Origin: Isoetes taiwanensis
Lineage: Eukaryota; Streptophyta; Lycopodiopsida; Isoetales; Isoetaceae
Assembly (NCBI GenBank): GCA_021234155.1
Contig: JAJEKV010000035.1
Span: 11,904,407-11,968,406, forward strand
DNA length: 64,000 nt
Direction of reading: 5' to 3'
The translations under genes and the position numbers were made by a program. Shown piece by piece: positions 1 to 13,561 of the stretch. The notes under the pieces were generated by a model, which did no database searches, was not told where the DNA came from, and saw only the letters and a program-made list of their open reading frames with translations. Each line of letters starts with the position of its first letter. Positions within the stretch are counted from its first letter, which is position 1.

Positions 1-2258
1 GGGATGTGGCTGAAGGGTCTGCTGGTTCTGATATGCAAAGCAGGTCAAAGAAAGTAGAAGGTACCTCCCTCCCTTTCTCCCTACACATACCACACATACC
101 AAGGCAACAGAGCATTTACACATCTTTCATCATGTAAAGCACATGATATTTTATAGAGACACAAGGTGCATCGTGTGGGAGCCCACCTAGCCATGCCGTA
201 AATAGTTAGTACCATTATGCGTTGGGAGAGGAAGTGTGGGGACTAACTGAAACTAAAATGCTGTGTTATAGCATGTATCAACCCTAGAGTCCAGGAATTG
301 AATACTTATTTGAGAAAGCATCTATTAGTCTTATCTTCATTAGTGGCATGCATTCTTTGGGCTTGCACTACTAAAAGTAGAGATGCTGCAATGGGCCAAA
401 GTTCATGAGGAGCAATTTGTAGTTCACATGCTATGTCTACTGTCCTTTATTTCCCAGTTTATGCAGACAGCAGGCATAAGTTTGCCATACATGCTGTTTG
501 ACTGGAGCTATTTGAGTTAAGTAGTGGAACGTACATGGTACTAGAGGCGAGGGATATGTGTCTTGACAGGGGAAAGGAGGTTATGGTCTTTGATTGTTTT
601 TGATGGCGATGTAATGTCTTTGATAGTGATTGTAAGGTTGGGAGTGAGAGTATGATGGTGTTTTTGATGACGTATGAAAACCTTGGGAACTGGCTGCAAA
701 GGAAAGCAACTACAAGTAAACCTGCAAAAGACCAAAACGATGATCTTTAACACCTCTTAGTTGCTAAGAAAGCATCCTACGAAATGCACTTTCAGGGTGC
801 TTGTATGAGGCTTTTTTTGCAGCTTTGTATGATTATATATTTGGCCTCAGTTAGGAAGGCTTCAATAACCGCTCTTGTCTAGAATGATCAGATGGAAACC
901 TCCTGCATGTCATGTATGCTGCTTCTGAATTGAATGCTAAATCTTGCTCAGGTACTGTAAGGCTACTACTGGGGATACTTAAAGAGACTCCCTTGGCTGG
1001 CTTATGTTCACTATTTCAATATAACTTGCCAGCAATCTAGAATGGAGCAGACCAATCACCATATGCAGCATGTATTGGAGTAGCTTTATGTTTCAAACAT
1101 GCGTGTGACACCAAAGATTTAGTACTTAATGTGATCCTTGCAGAGTGATATTCAGAATACTGTCAGATATGCATATAATACAGGCAGGATTCTGATAAGA
1201 GATGCTCTTGGTTGGCCTTTTATATTGTCTAATCAAGATTCTTGTCATAGACATATAATTTCTGGTTGAAGTTTCAACCCCGGAGGAGATATTCTCAAAA
1301 TATAGGTGTCTTAACATTTTCCTGTAGCCAAACCTGCAATATGATGTATAGCCCTTCATTCATTGGCTCTTGCCATCCGTATCTCATTTGTGTAGTTCAA
1401 TGATTTAGATTATCATTCATGAAAAATGCCTCATTTGCTGTTTTTACTGCATTTCTTATCATGAGCTGACTATGTATTAGGAAATTGTTTATACAAAGCT
1501 AAATTGTTTGCACAGTAGCTGCCATGAATGTCAAGTGCAAAAATCAGTTGCTTATGCTGTTACATTCATGGTATGTAGGACTCAAAGAAACTGAATCAGG
1601 AGCATTCCAAACATTGCGAAGGGCTTCATCAAGTCACAATTTACATGTAGCAGAGAAAATGCCCCAGCCATTGCACAGGCAAGGCAGCGATATATCAAGC
1701 ATTGGTTCTGCTCCACGAAGAGAGGGTTATGACAACAACCCATTTGCAAGTCTTGTGGCTGCCGTGGAAGCATCAAGGGGTTTATCTGCGGCTGTGGCAT
1801 CAGTGGCATCAGTTGCTAGAACACGGCCAATCATTCAGGCTGTCTCTAAAATGGAAGATTATCCGAAGACAGCAACAGATTGTCAAACTTATCAAGAAAG
1901 CATAGAAAACTTTATGGCAAGATGGCAAAAAGGGTCCATTAATGGTATCCCATTAACTGAAGATTTATCTCATGAAGTTATGAACCTTAAGGCTGGATTA
2001 GGTACAGGTCAAACATTTGGAGGAAGTGGATCATTGCCAGACTTGCCTTGGGTTTCAACTACAGGTTCTGGTCCTGATGGTAAGACTGTCAGTGGTGTTC
2101 TGTACAGGTATAGCAGGGATGAGGTGAGGATTGTATGCGCATGCCATGGTGGGCACATGACTCCCCGGGAATTTGTGAAACATGCTGGAAGTACTGATCT
2201 TTCAAATCCAGAGAGAGATATCATGGTAAATTCAGTTGCTGTAGTAAGTCAAGTGTAA
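1..2258 (+). CDS. NINJA/AFP-family transcriptional co-repressor adaptor, 3' portion
   Basis: Partial gene; the 5' end lies left of the window. The last exon runs to the TAA at 2256-2258 and encodes the family's C-terminal domain: LPDLPWVSTTGSGPDGKT, then LYRYSRDEVRIVCACHGG and TPREFVKHAGSTD. In known members this Jas/TIFY-binding-type domain contacts JAZ proteins (NINJA) or ABI5-type bZIPs (AFPs), while an N-terminal EAR motif, outside this window, recruits TOPLESS in the nucleus. An upstream exon is visible at about 3-60 (reads DVAEGSAGSDMQSRSKKVE) and ends at donor AAG|GTACCT. It leaves one base of a codon, so the next exon must start at phase 1. Two acceptors satisfy that, 1516 and 1579, and I cannot choose between them. 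The intron of about 1.45-1.5 kb shows nothing recognisable. NINJA versus AFP subgroup is not resolvable from this part. Confidence 0.85.
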
Positions 2259-2640
2259 ATAGCTTTTATCAAAGATTAGCGTTGGGACAGTTTTGGAAGG
2301 TATGGTGTTGTTCCACTACAATAATCCACATTAGCTCTTATTGGTTTTTATGAAGAACCAACCAATTGGTAAAATGTATGCTGGCCTACGACAGCCTCGT
2401 ATTCCAACAATAATTGCTCGTTGGTTCTAGCTCCATTGGTGGTACCGATGGCTACCCCACCTTGTTCTCAGCCCTTCATCGAAGTAAATCGACATGACTG
2501 TTTGGACGGTGAGAAGTATCTTTCCATGTTGTTCACGTAGTCAGGAAGCCTTTGTGCTTTGTTCTATAAAATTTTTGCACAGGTGGTTTTATATTTGGTG
2601 ACGTGGCAGAAAACGTGGGGCCTAAGTATTACGTTGGGAA
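2259..2640. other. 3' flank of the NINJA/AFP-type gene, no gene seen
   Basis: Presumably contains the 3' UTR and polyadenylation region of the upstream gene. No open frame with protein-like composition was found on either strand. Confidence 0.4.
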
Positions 2641-2719
2641 AATGGCCGTGGGCCTGAAATTCTGACCAAGAAAATTTGGCGAGCACGAACTTTGCCAGAG
2701 TTTCAGGCCCACGGCCATT
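2641..2719. repeat. 19-bp perfect inverted repeat (foldback)
   Basis: Arms 2641-2659 (AATGGCCGTGGGCCTGAAA) and 2701-2719 are exact reverse complements separated by 41 bases. This is a foldback or small MITE-like structure; flanking target duplications were not evident. Confidence 0.8.
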
Positions 2720-2736
2720 CTCCTATCATTATAATG

Positions 2737-3009
2737 TCACCCTCCCTTTGTAAATATTGCTACCACAATAGTAGTTGGACAATAGTCCAATCTAATTGTC
2801 CGCTTCACAGCCGCTAGTTTAACATTTGATAGATTTGGAATGCAAAACTCATCCTTTGATAATGCAATCATGCTTTGAGCGTCACATATAAGTATGCTTG
2901 GACCATTTTGGACTTGCTTTAGACATCCCAGCAAAGATCTCAGCCAAACCAATTCTGGATTAACCAAAGATGCATTTGCGAAAAAAGGTATGCTGCTTTT
3001 CTTACTCAT
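2737..3009 (-). pseudogene. Ty1/copia RNase H remnant
   Basis: The minus-strand frame shows the copia RNase H C-terminal signature: LVNPELVWLRSLLGCL, then LICDAQSMIALSKDE, then LDYCPTTIVVAIFTKGG (compare the usual CDNQSAIALSKN and ADIFTKGL patterns). Only about 90 residues survive, with no LTR or other pol domain nearby, so this is a solo fragment of a dead element. It is unrelated in position to the full copia element at 42484-48226. Confidence 0.7.
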
Positions 3010-3616
3010 CCAAGAGATCGTAGTTTTTTCTAGAAAGAATCAACCACCACTATTCAACATGTATATGTTTGGACAAACACTTCAATCTGTATATCATATA
3101 GTTTCCAATATACGAAGTCTATTCAATATATCTATAACATATAATTACAAGAAATTTATTGTGGCGGCCATTTCGCTATTAATGTCCAACATTTGATTAT
3201 AATTCTTCGCTTAGTAGTGAATTTGTGTTGGTTTGAAACATTACAAAATACGTTCCTAAGCATGCGACATTGAACCAATGATTTTCCATGATTTTCAACG
3301 AAGATTTTTTTTCATTAAGTACTACAGTCTTTGTTTTAGATATGTTTGTCTCTAGCAACATTGTTCATACATGTTGCAACTGGCAATAGCATGGACGATT
3401 AAACCACACAAAAAAATTATCTGCAAATATCAGAAGTATCTGCATTCTTGATTTGTGCTATGAGTACTAATAAATGACACTATGACTATGACCACACAAG
3501 TTACAATAGAAGCATTTGACATGGGTTTGGAAGCCAAAAAAATAAAAGGCAACACGAGAGTCAATGGACCAAGAGATGTTAAAGAGGAGAGAGTCGTAAC
3601 TCATGGGGCCTAATGG

Positions 3617-3642
3617 TTTTTTTTTTTTTTTTTTTTTTTTTT
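3617..3642 (-). repeat. 26-nt poly(T): 3' tail of a minus-strand retroposon
   Basis: A 26-base T run followed by AATAAACCATTG. The layout matches the poly(T) starts of the retroposons at 32350 and 57978, so this is probably the poly(A) tail of an element lying to the right on the minus strand. I could not find its 5' end, a coding remnant or a TSD. Confidence 0.45.
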
Positions 3643-6600
3643 AATAAACCATTGAATTAATACATATACACTAAAAATACATCATAGAAAAATGCATAGC
3701 TGTGCTCTCCGACCAAATTCCGCACTATAACTATAGAGCAAAACAAAGGGACGGCAGCATAAGGCAGTTTAGAATGAGAACAAAGCGGCCCAGCTCTGTG
3801 ATTAAATCGGCCCGGTCCAGCTCTGTGTCTAAATGCAGTTTGAACAAATTTGATACCCAAATCCATCGCTCAGACCCCTGTTTTTGTGAAACCATTACCT
3901 GTCGGCCGCCTAGCTCCCTGCTGGGAAGTTTGGATATTTTTTACTGCCCCAGTCCAGCTGGCCAGATTTCCATATGCTGCCTCGAATTTTCCACTGCCAT
4001 GTATTTTCACAGAACCCAGCATTACCCAGCTTGAAACCCCTGTTTTCTGCTCTTAATTTAAGTTATAGAATTGAAAGTGAACAATTCTGAATGTGGATTC
4101 TTCCCCAGAATTCAGAAATGGTAGTAAATTTAGCTGCGTTTTGCAAAAATTATGCATAGATTGGTAGCAAAAAAATGGCTCCAAAACTGCAATTCTAGCC
4201 TCTGCGATGGCATCTGCTTGCATGGTCTGGATTTCCGTAGTTGTATACAAATTCGCCCAAATACGGCATAGCCCAGAAGCCAAAAAGAGTGAAAGACACT
4301 TTGGCTTCAAATTTAACTAGTGAATGTGTTAATGAAAAAGACCCTTGTGTCTTTGGGAATAAGGCAGAGAGATTTCAGAGCTATGAATGAAATATCTACG
4401 GCAATATCCACACAGTGTGTGATATCACACAGAATATTTACTGGGCGGAGTACCTACTGGTTCAAAGAGAATGATCGTAGGGAAAGGCACATAGAACATG
4501 CATTGCCAGTTCTATCGCCTGAAGAGGCCTGCGAAATTTGAGTTGCCATAGCTTCCGGAATCAAAGCCTCGTAATTTTCTCCCTTTTTTTATTTCTTTTC
4601 TCCATGATACACTGCCAAGAAGCCGGTTGGAGCTTTTACTTGTTAATTTTTCTTTCAGTTGCCCTGTCGAAGAATCATATTGAATGCAAAATCAATGGCT
4701 GGATGGGATATAGTAAGGATTCTTTTACCTCTGTTCCCTCATAAATTTCAATTGGAGCAGGCTTGGTATCCAGCTTGTGAGCAGTTCATGCTGCAAATAT
4801 GAGAAATTGCTTAATTAATTGGGTACAAAATCATCTCAGAAACCAAAAGCTTTAGAGCGGTCGCCTTTTAGAGTAGTAGATCCAAGCAGCGGAAATGGGG
4901 CAGTGAGCCGCTTTAAGAGCCTGAATCAGTGCCCTGAGTCTAGTAGCCGCAAAAACAACACAAAACAGATAGATTCTGTCTATATGATCTGTTTGCTTGA
5001 TTAATCTGTAGAAAAAAAGATGTCAAGAAGAGGAAAGTGAGGCGTCAAGCGTATCAGGGCTTGATCTATGAAGAAACTCATGGCGTTCTTACCACAGAGC
5101 ATAAAAACAAACAGAAACCTTTTCGACTCTACTGATGGTTGCAAAAATGGTGTAAAATGCCAGTTGCTTGCAGATGAAGAACTTCAAGGCCAGAACTTAC
5201 TTGCGGAGGAAGAACAGGCCCCAAGGGCATGCCTTCAGACCTTGTTTTTTATCCGCCATAAATGCTCATAAATGTGTCTGAACACACATTAATGCCCTGC
5301 AATCAATGAGTGCACACGTGTCATGTTTTAATAATTTTTAAGGAAGAAAATAAGTGAGAATAGAAATCGGACACTGCATTATATAAGAAGGAAAGGGAAA
5401 GCTACCAAGATACCCCTATGAGTTTATGTAATGATTAAAATGCCCTTACGAGTTTCAAAATTACCAAAATGCTCCTAGCTCAAATAAATATACTGTATAA
5501 AATAAACATACGAACAAATTATCTAGAAGCCTGGAAAGTATCAGGGCCTTTCTAGAAGCTAATCAGGAAGCTCTGGCGCCTTCTCGAATGGTCTATGTTG
5601 ATGGCAAACCTGGCTAAGCCACCAACCTCAGGTCAAAGAAGCTCTAATTTTGGTCTAGGACCTCCAGATCACTTGAGGTGATCACTCTGTGCTGAGATAT
5701 CTGTTCTTAAACTTCCAGAAAACAAGATTTCACTAGTTTCCCAAAAGCCAAAAAAACTAGTCTTATTCTAACAGGCACTGAGATCAATGTACTCGACATT
5801 TTGGATCCAAACTAGCATAGCATATCACAATAATATCTGAAGAAGGTGTTGTAGAAAGTCTATGCAAAGAGTCCTCACGGTTGGCGAAAATAATGATTCT
5901 TGACTAAGTCGAAATTGGTCAATGGACCGGATAAAGGCACTAAATTTTGCCAAATGAAAATGGCACTAGATTTTTGATCCAACCAAATTCAAACAAAGGA
6001 ATATGAGCCCCGCACAATAAGGGCATGCTATTTCCGTGTGTCAAAACTCAACAGAATTAAAGAAGCATGTCCGAGCACCTGATTATCCATGAAAAATGAG
6101 GCGACTTTTAAAATATCAATGGATTGATCCTTCTCCTCTCTATTTTTTTTGCTTTTCCTTACCTAAATGATTGCACTAATGCAAATTGAGCTTTGCATGC
6201 AAACCAATGCGTAAGTATGTTTGTTTTTTTTTTATTTACTAGAGTTAACTCAAATACAAATGCATCAAATGATATTTTCCAAGGTCGATTTTCATTAAAC
6301 TCGAATCAAAGTCATCACATTCGATATCATGTTAATGATCAAGATGATCACCAACAAGACATCTCTAAAACACACAAATCATGAATTTTTGGATACAAAT
6401 CGATCATAATGTGCCTCGTGATAGATTTCTTAAGGCAGGAGGAACTCTCAAAGATCAATTCCGACTTCACACTTCGTGTACTTCGCATGAATCGCGCGAA
6501 AAGCCCACACTTTTCTCCTCTCGTCGAATGAATCCCCTTTGAAAACTCTGCTTCCCACGGATCTTGGCAAATTCTCGATCTTGGCCATGTTTTTGGTTGG

Positions 6601-9484
6601 TTTAGACATTTCTTTGGGTGCAACAGACAGAAATGGTTAGCCAATGTAATGATTACTCACTTCAATCGACAAAAACAAGTTCTTGGCAAGTCACATTTTT
6701 AGGGTTCTGAGTTTTCTTGAGAGCAATTATCCCACAAAAGTAAATCAAAAAGAGGCTAAGGTATAAATAGAGAGCTATTTTCCTCTCTCTGATTACGTGG
6801 TCTCCTCCCACGCCAAGCCTCGGCTCGTGTTTTCGACTTGGCATGCCGTGGGGACGCCACTTTGGCGAGGATGAGAGGGTAGATAGATGGGGGTAGATGT
6901 AGGTAGGTTTTGCCATTTTTTCAAATGAAGCACGTTTCCCAAGAAAGCCATTTAGAAGATCAATACACACTCTTTTTTCAAAATTTTTGTGCCAGCTGGC
7001 ATGGCTTCATGAGGGCTATCAGGTGGTATTATCAAATTTTCAAATGCAATACTTTGTTTTTGTAGAAAAAAAATGAATGGGGTGAGTAGGCATTAGATAT
7101 GGGATTTGGTGAGGTGGCAAGGAGGAAGAACAAGGCTAATAGGCACATTTGTCAATCATTTCAATCTTATGGTTGACCAACTTTTTGGGTTTGGTCAACA
7201 TTTGCCTAGTCATCATTTGATGATGCAAGTTGATGTGATGATGTGGAATGATGTAATGGAGTTAAGTGATGTCATGGTATGGAGTGATGTGGTGATGTGG
7301 ACACTTGTTGCTTAGGTGGCAACTTGGTGAATGACCTATGGAGGTAGCAAATGATGAGTGGACCAATGTGGCTTTGTAAGTGATGAGATATGTATCTAGT
7401 CATCATGCCATGTCACTTGGAGGTGGTGACTAGGCAAACTCGTGTTTTAGCTTTTCCTTTCCCTTTTTTTGCATTTTGGCTAGCATAAAATGCTCCCCTT
7501 TTTTAGCCACATGGTGTGGAGTGTGTGATAATGGAATGTCATGATGACAAAAGATGATGTAGAACTTGATGCTTAGGCAATCCTTTTGGTGTAACAACTT
7601 TGAAAATGTGCCTTAGGTAGTGGTAGGTCAACTATGGAACAAAAGGCTATGTGTGAGATGTATGGTGGTATGGGGTGATGGAATGTTGGAAATGTGGAGT
7701 GTGAGGTAGGGGAATAGATATGACAACATGAAGGAGAAAAGATACCATTTTAATAGCTTGCCAACTTCATAGGGGTCTTCCAAACTTCCAGATGCTTAGA
7801 TCCTCTCAATGTGTGACCTTGATTCCAGTTCAATGTCTTCACTTGGTTCTTCAACATAGTATCTTCTTTTTCCTGCAACATGAATAAGACTTGATGGCAC
7901 TTTGCCATGTTGCCATAGCAGGGCAACAGTCTAGATAGGTCTTTGTCTTCGTATAAAAGGGAGGAGGAGGCGGTCGATCCACCCCATAGCGGCTGTGCAG
8001 TGGTCGGAGTTTGTGGAGAGTGATGATACAAGTTGTGTTGGGTTAAATCAAGGCTTGCGTTTCAAACTTGTGAGAGCTGTGTTGGATTTTACGGCTTGCG
8101 TTTCAAGCTCGGGCGGACTCCAAACAGAGTTGAAGCTGCAGAAGGAACAAACTAGAGAGGGTTCTGATTGCAAATCCTTACTTTGTAGGATTTGAGTTCG
8201 TAAGGCGGAGCTGCTGTCACCGTATCTAGGTATTGAAAATGTCTGGACCATGTCTGTTCTGTTTTTCTTTAGCTTATGTGCTATTGACGCCCAAAGGTTC
8301 GCGCTTCCGATATCAGAGATAACATTAGATCTCTGTAGGGGAATACCATGACCTGACTGTTCCACCATAGACAGAGCAAGGAAGACTCGTTATCTGTAGG
8401 CAATAATTTTTTGAATGCATGTCTTTCATTTTTGACCCTAAATCACCTTGCTAATGCCGCCTTCATTTCTGAACTTGAATCGGCCTACTGAAGCTCCAGT
8501 TTTGTAGAAATATCGATGCTCCAAAATCTTGAAGCCGGAGCAAATAGAATCAAGGGCAGAATTTTGGTATGCATATGTTTTTTTCAAAAGGACAAAAGAG
8601 TACATGTGTTTTTTTTTCTTTTAAGGATACAGTAAAACCAGAGCTGTGGTTATTCTATTCTGCGGGTAGAGGAATGCCATGGAGTTATGAAGTAGTTGAA
8701 GAAATAGTTAGAGATACCCAGTCATATTCTGTTTGTGCAGGTGTGAAGCTCAATGTCTAAGCTCTCGTTTATATGGAGCACAGCTGTAAATGTTGTTCTT
8801 TGCGAATATCAGCCTTTTGGAGGATAAATTGCATCTGCAGAGCGTTGCTTGTGTCAAATGCATCTGGTCCAACAAAGTTTTGACCCCACTCCAGGATCTA
8901 CTGATTGATTTTGTGGGCTTTATTGGAGAAGAGCTCATCCATTTAAATGACCCTTGTTGCTGTCATTCCAACCATGTCGGTTCTTTCTGTTTTTGTATGC
9001 ATGTTCATGCAACATTAAACGAAGAATATGTTTGATCCATTAAGGAGCTTCAATTTTTTCAACAGGTTTGTACTAGCATATCCTCCTTTTTAATTAGGTT
9101 TAGATAGATTTCTTGTGAAAATGACGACTTCTTTTCTATTTCTTAAAGATTCCTTTTTGTTGGAGGGAAATTCCTAGAAAACTTTAGGATTTATGTACAT
9201 TCATGGAGAAATGGCAATGGCTGCAGCCTAAGGTTTGAGTCAAATGAACCCCTCAAAGATATTCTTATACAGTCTTATTCCGCAGGTCTACTATGTCACG
9301 AAAATGGTACGTGTATTATATGGTAAAGAATTAGCTAAGGTTTTTAAAGCACCGAGACTATAGTTCACCGATACTTTGACCATTAATCAACCTAGTTGTA
9401 TATTCCCGTTAGCCATATCCATATCAAATAAACATACAAAACTCTTTACGCTCATTGAAAACATGTAAGTTTGCAAACGTCATC
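3643..9484. other. Long gene-poor stretch
   Basis: No protein family was recognised. The short frames here look like chance ORFs. Roughly 7100-7740 is a low-complexity, TG-rich tract dominated by GATG/ATGT words. I see no RNA gene or transposon ends. Confidence 0.5.
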
Positions 9485-9572
9485 ATTTCTTAGCTATGTA
9501 GCTTACACACTATGAAAATGTATAGGGGATTTCTTAGCTATGTTGCTTACACGTTACGAAAATGTATAGGGG
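9485..9572. repeat. 44-bp tandem duplication, 2 copies
   Basis: ATTTCTTAGCTATG...TATAGGGG is repeated from 9485 and from 9529 with a handful of mismatches. No coding context. Confidence 0.75.
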
Positions 9573-12500
9573 AAGGGAAGCAAGGGCTCCCCTTCTGCAA
9601 AATTGGCAATATTATATATATCAGTATGTTTTTTGGGTGTCAAGCATGAGCGTTGACGATTTAAATGCATGACAACCCACGCGATTTAAGCGCATGACGA
9701 ACGACCATAGGAAGATCCATTTGGCAAGAGGTGTTTTGATGGCCATGCATAGTTCTAACTTCATAGACAATATGGAAATTCAAATTTTAGCCTCCTTTGT
9801 TTTTCTATTGATTATGCATTATGGAATAAATCGCATTGGCTTGAGGGTTTTTGAAAAATAAACCCTCGAGTGGCACAACTAGGGGTTGCAGTCGCAGTGC
9901 TCGCAGTGCCTTTCTGGATATTAAAATATATGCAATGCTTGCTAAGTTGGAAAGACATTAATTTGCAAAAGTTTAGTCTTTTTTTTGCATAGGATAGTGA
10001 TAAAATTCCATGGCAATACCAAACAGATTTCATGCTTCCAGTGGTTTTGCAAAGTGCAAAGCAAATAGTGCAAGTGCAAATAGTGAGTCCATCAAACTAA
10101 TATTTTAGTATTATCTCCATAAACTTGCCCATAAGGCTAGCATGATTCATATACTCTTCCTCTTCTTTCTACCAAGAATTTTAACTCTTTGATGGTACAA
10201 CTTCTATGCCTTAATTAATCCATTTATTCCAATCATCCTTATCATCCACAATCTTTTGCCCCTCAATCCACATGGATTGAACAAACATGGAGCAAAGAAG
10301 CAAGATAGCAACCAAGAACCACTTTGAAAAGGTAAAATGTAAACGACACCACCTTTTGCAGATTGGCCATAGGCAATACATAAATAATCAATAGCATAAA
10401 ATATAAATAACAATTTTATGCACTCCGTTGTATGCACTTCCTCTTTCTAGAAATACCTAAAACCACCTACCAACGGCGGCGAAGGCTACCGCGACAAATT
10501 TTTGTATACTTAATTACATTATCTTAACATATATAAATTTTTTCTCCAGGAAAAAGTTTGGGGGTGACACGTGTTTTTTTTTTCCTGAGGCGACACGTGT
10601 TTTAAAAAAAGAAAAAATAAAAATTCGACTCCTTGCTTTGGAAGCAATCCTTTTTCTTGCTTGGATGCAATCCGTTGCTCTGGATCTGTCGTGTGCTTCA
10701 AAGCTTCAGCAAATCGCTCTGCCTTTGTTTGCGTGATGGCTATGGATAATCATAAGACAGAGGTCGACTGGCAGAAAGAATGGATTCCGGCCATATCCTG
10801 AAGATACCCACTCAGCCACTTGAGCTTTGGAAGAAGTTTCGGCGGGCTTAAAATCGATGAAGAGATCAGATGGAAATAGGCTTTCTTGCTTTTGAATCCT
10901 CTGTTCTACCAAACCGCCTCAAAACTGAATTCTTAGCAGATTTTTTGAAGCCTAAGAAGAGGCTGAAATAGAGCCCCTGTTTTGCCCATCCCTGCAAATC
11001 ACATCGGTGCTCCTTCGACATAGCTGTAAATCAAAGCTAGAAAATTCTGCAATTTTCATTGCATCTAAAGACCTCCTTGAAGATGCAACAGAACCCACTG
11101 GAGTGATTGTGCTTCTGAACTTCTAGACAAAGTTCCCACATCATTTTCTGTAGCTGTGCTCCAGCTAGGCAGGCAAGCGAGGAAACGTCAGTCTTGCCAT
11201 ACCCAGATGCTCGAGAAGAAACCTGAACATGAAAGTTGCAACCTGTTCTTCTCAGCCTTAATATCACCGGGGATTTCTAGACGCTCCTGCTGTATGTATC
11301 ATGCTCAAAGAAGAATCCTCAAGGCATCTGCTGTTGCCTTATATAGCCAAATCGCATGTCCTATTCCGGCCTCAAGATAAATCGCAAACACTATGCTCTT
11401 GCCCTATTCCAGCTTGAAGCCATAGCCGTCTCACCAGGATGGCTATATGGGATAGATCCTTGGCTGAGCTTTAAATTAACATGCTTAAAAGAAATTGCTC
11501 AGAGGCATTCTTCCGCCATAGCCTAGCCAGTTTTATTTAAGCTACCATTTCCTTAAAGGAATCTGCAAATTTGTCGAACCCAATGATGGTAGGGCAAATT
11601 CTGGAGCCCCGAATATGCTCTGCTAAAAACCCCAAACCAAACATCAAGCAGAGCGTGTCTATTAGACCTGTACTCTCCTCTAATAATTGGCTGGTGCAAA
11701 GGCGGCCTAAACTTGAAAGGCAGGAGATGGACAAGCAAAACAGCCCTCTTCTTGATTTTGATGCGTTCTGACTGGCTGTCACAGGTCTGAATCGAATATG
11801 GCCACCCGGAAAAAAGCCGCCAGAATCCTTCTACAATCTCCTTTCCTTTCGAACATCTGGGACCTGCTAAAAACAATTCCAGCCCGCCTTTTGAGCGCCC
11901 GCGAAATCTGTCGATCTGTGCAAAAAAACCTTCGACTTTTTCTCATTTTCCTTTATTCAATGGTCGGGTGAAATTAAATTTACCCTTAATCTAGTGTCCT
12001 GGAGAACCATGACCATTCGATGGAATCACTAACCATTGTTATTAACCCACATCACTACATTAAAATCACTACATTAAAGGTAATTTTAATTTAAGCCCCA
12101 CACATGGTCCCTTGAATTAATTTGTTTTTTCACAACCTCTCTTGCCATGTCTGTATTCTTGCTTTGAATCATTCTCTGTTGGATAGAATAGAGCAAAATC
12201 CTTCGTGTTTTGGACATGGATCACAAATAGATTTAGAAATCCGTCCACAATACTTTACGGTAATCAATCCGCTTTCATTAAAGTCCGGTTTACAAAGGAA
12301 TTGCTTAGAAAGTCAAAAGCTTTGAATAGGTTCAAAAGGAAGATTTATGGCTTTTGAAGGAAATTGACAAGATAGATTTGCTCTCCATCTCTACATAAGT
12401 CCCTCCATCTCTGCGCAAGTCCCAGTCGCAGTAGTGAGTCACAAGTCAGACTCTGTGTTTTTCCATTGGCCGATGTCCGTTCCTTTTATAGCATGTACAA

Positions 12501-12869
12501 CCTTTTGAAAATAAAGGTCCTTTTGTTCTGCATGACTCTTTTCCTTAATATAGGACCCTTCATTCAAATATACACCCCTTTGGCATACCCTTTTTTTAAT
12601 AATGGTCTAATATGTGTTTAACATAATTTCCTATGCCCCTAACTTTGGGCATACATAGGAATATTATTACATGGGTTTGCCATTTTTCTCTAGCCCTTTC
12701 GATGTGAAGCGCTCCCCCATGCTTGCTCTATATCATAATGCTAGGGAGATTACTATATTACAATACACAAATCATGATAATATAATTCCTATTGAGGATT
12801 TGATCCTCCGGCTATAATAACAGATTCTTTCCAATATGTGCTAGCCTCCTGACCTGTATTGTATATGGC
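9573..12869. other. Gene-free stretch
   Basis: No coding family was recognised. At about 10471-10511 there is a GC-rich block followed by GCGACAAATTTTTGTATACT. It matches, with mismatches, the block after the palindrome at 13538, which suggests two copies of a dispersed repeat terminus. Confidence 0.4.
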
Positions 12870-13026
12870 TATGTATATGTGGGTCAAACATGGACTAATA
12901 TGATTGGGTGCTGCAGAAGAAGTATTTTAGGTTGTGCCGAATTATGTATATGTGTGTATATATGGGTCACACGTGGATTGATATGACTGGGTGTTGCAAA
13001 AGAAGTATTTCTTAGGTTGTGAAGAA
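12870..13026. repeat. Diverged tandem repeat, two units of about 75-85 bp
   Basis: ATGTATATGTGGGTCA...GAAGTATTTTAGGTTGTG recurs from about 12943 with substitutions and small indels. Confidence 0.65.
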
Positions 13027-13261
13027 TTGTTAATTTTCTTCAATTGCACACAAAGTGCAGCCTCAAAAGTTTTAACATTATGTTTTAGAGCATGAAAAGG
13101 CTAAGTTGATACGAAGGATTAAAACAAGAAATGCTTAGGGCATAAAGATTATTGCACCTTGCATAAAATAAGGAACATAGCTAAAAAGAGGGAAAATACT
13201 CCTGGTAGGCATCCGAGATAAAAGGGGAAAAATACTTCTGCTAGGCATCTGAGAAGCATTG

Positions 13262-13363
13262 CTCTGCTTAAGGAATTTACTATTCATAGCATGCAATTGG
13301 GTTTCTTCATTGCTCCACCTAAGAAATTTACTATTCAGAGCATGCAATTGGGTTTCTTTGACA
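13262..13363. repeat. 51-bp tandem duplication, 2 copies
   Basis: Two adjacent copies of a segment containing AGCATGCAATTGGGTTTCTT. Just upstream, at about 13190-13255, lies another short two-copy repeat (GGAAAAATACT...TAGGCATC). Confidence 0.7.
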
Positions 13364-13537
13364 TGTAACTAGTTCTCTAAGGGAGCTAAAAACATCTGTC
13401 TGTTAATCTCAAATTTTGTATCCCATTTCGAGGGCACTTTGAGCATTTCATGGTTTGAGATCCAGTTGGAGATGGTTTTCACCCCAGTTCCAAGTTGACA
13501 CAAACTCCCTCATAGTGCATTTAGGAAAGAGAAACGT

Positions 13538-13561
13538 TCGCGGCGGCCTTGGCCGCCGCGA
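13538..13561. repeat. GC-rich perfect palindrome
   Basis: TCGCGGCGGCC TT GGCCGCCGCGA: 11-bp arms and a 2-base loop inside AT-rich DNA. The following bases resemble the block at 10490, so this may be the end of a mobile repeat. Confidence 0.7.

Noticed and set aside
6348-6644. 98-codon minus-strand ORF
   Set aside because: No recognisable motif, no ATG-context or splice support; treated as chance.
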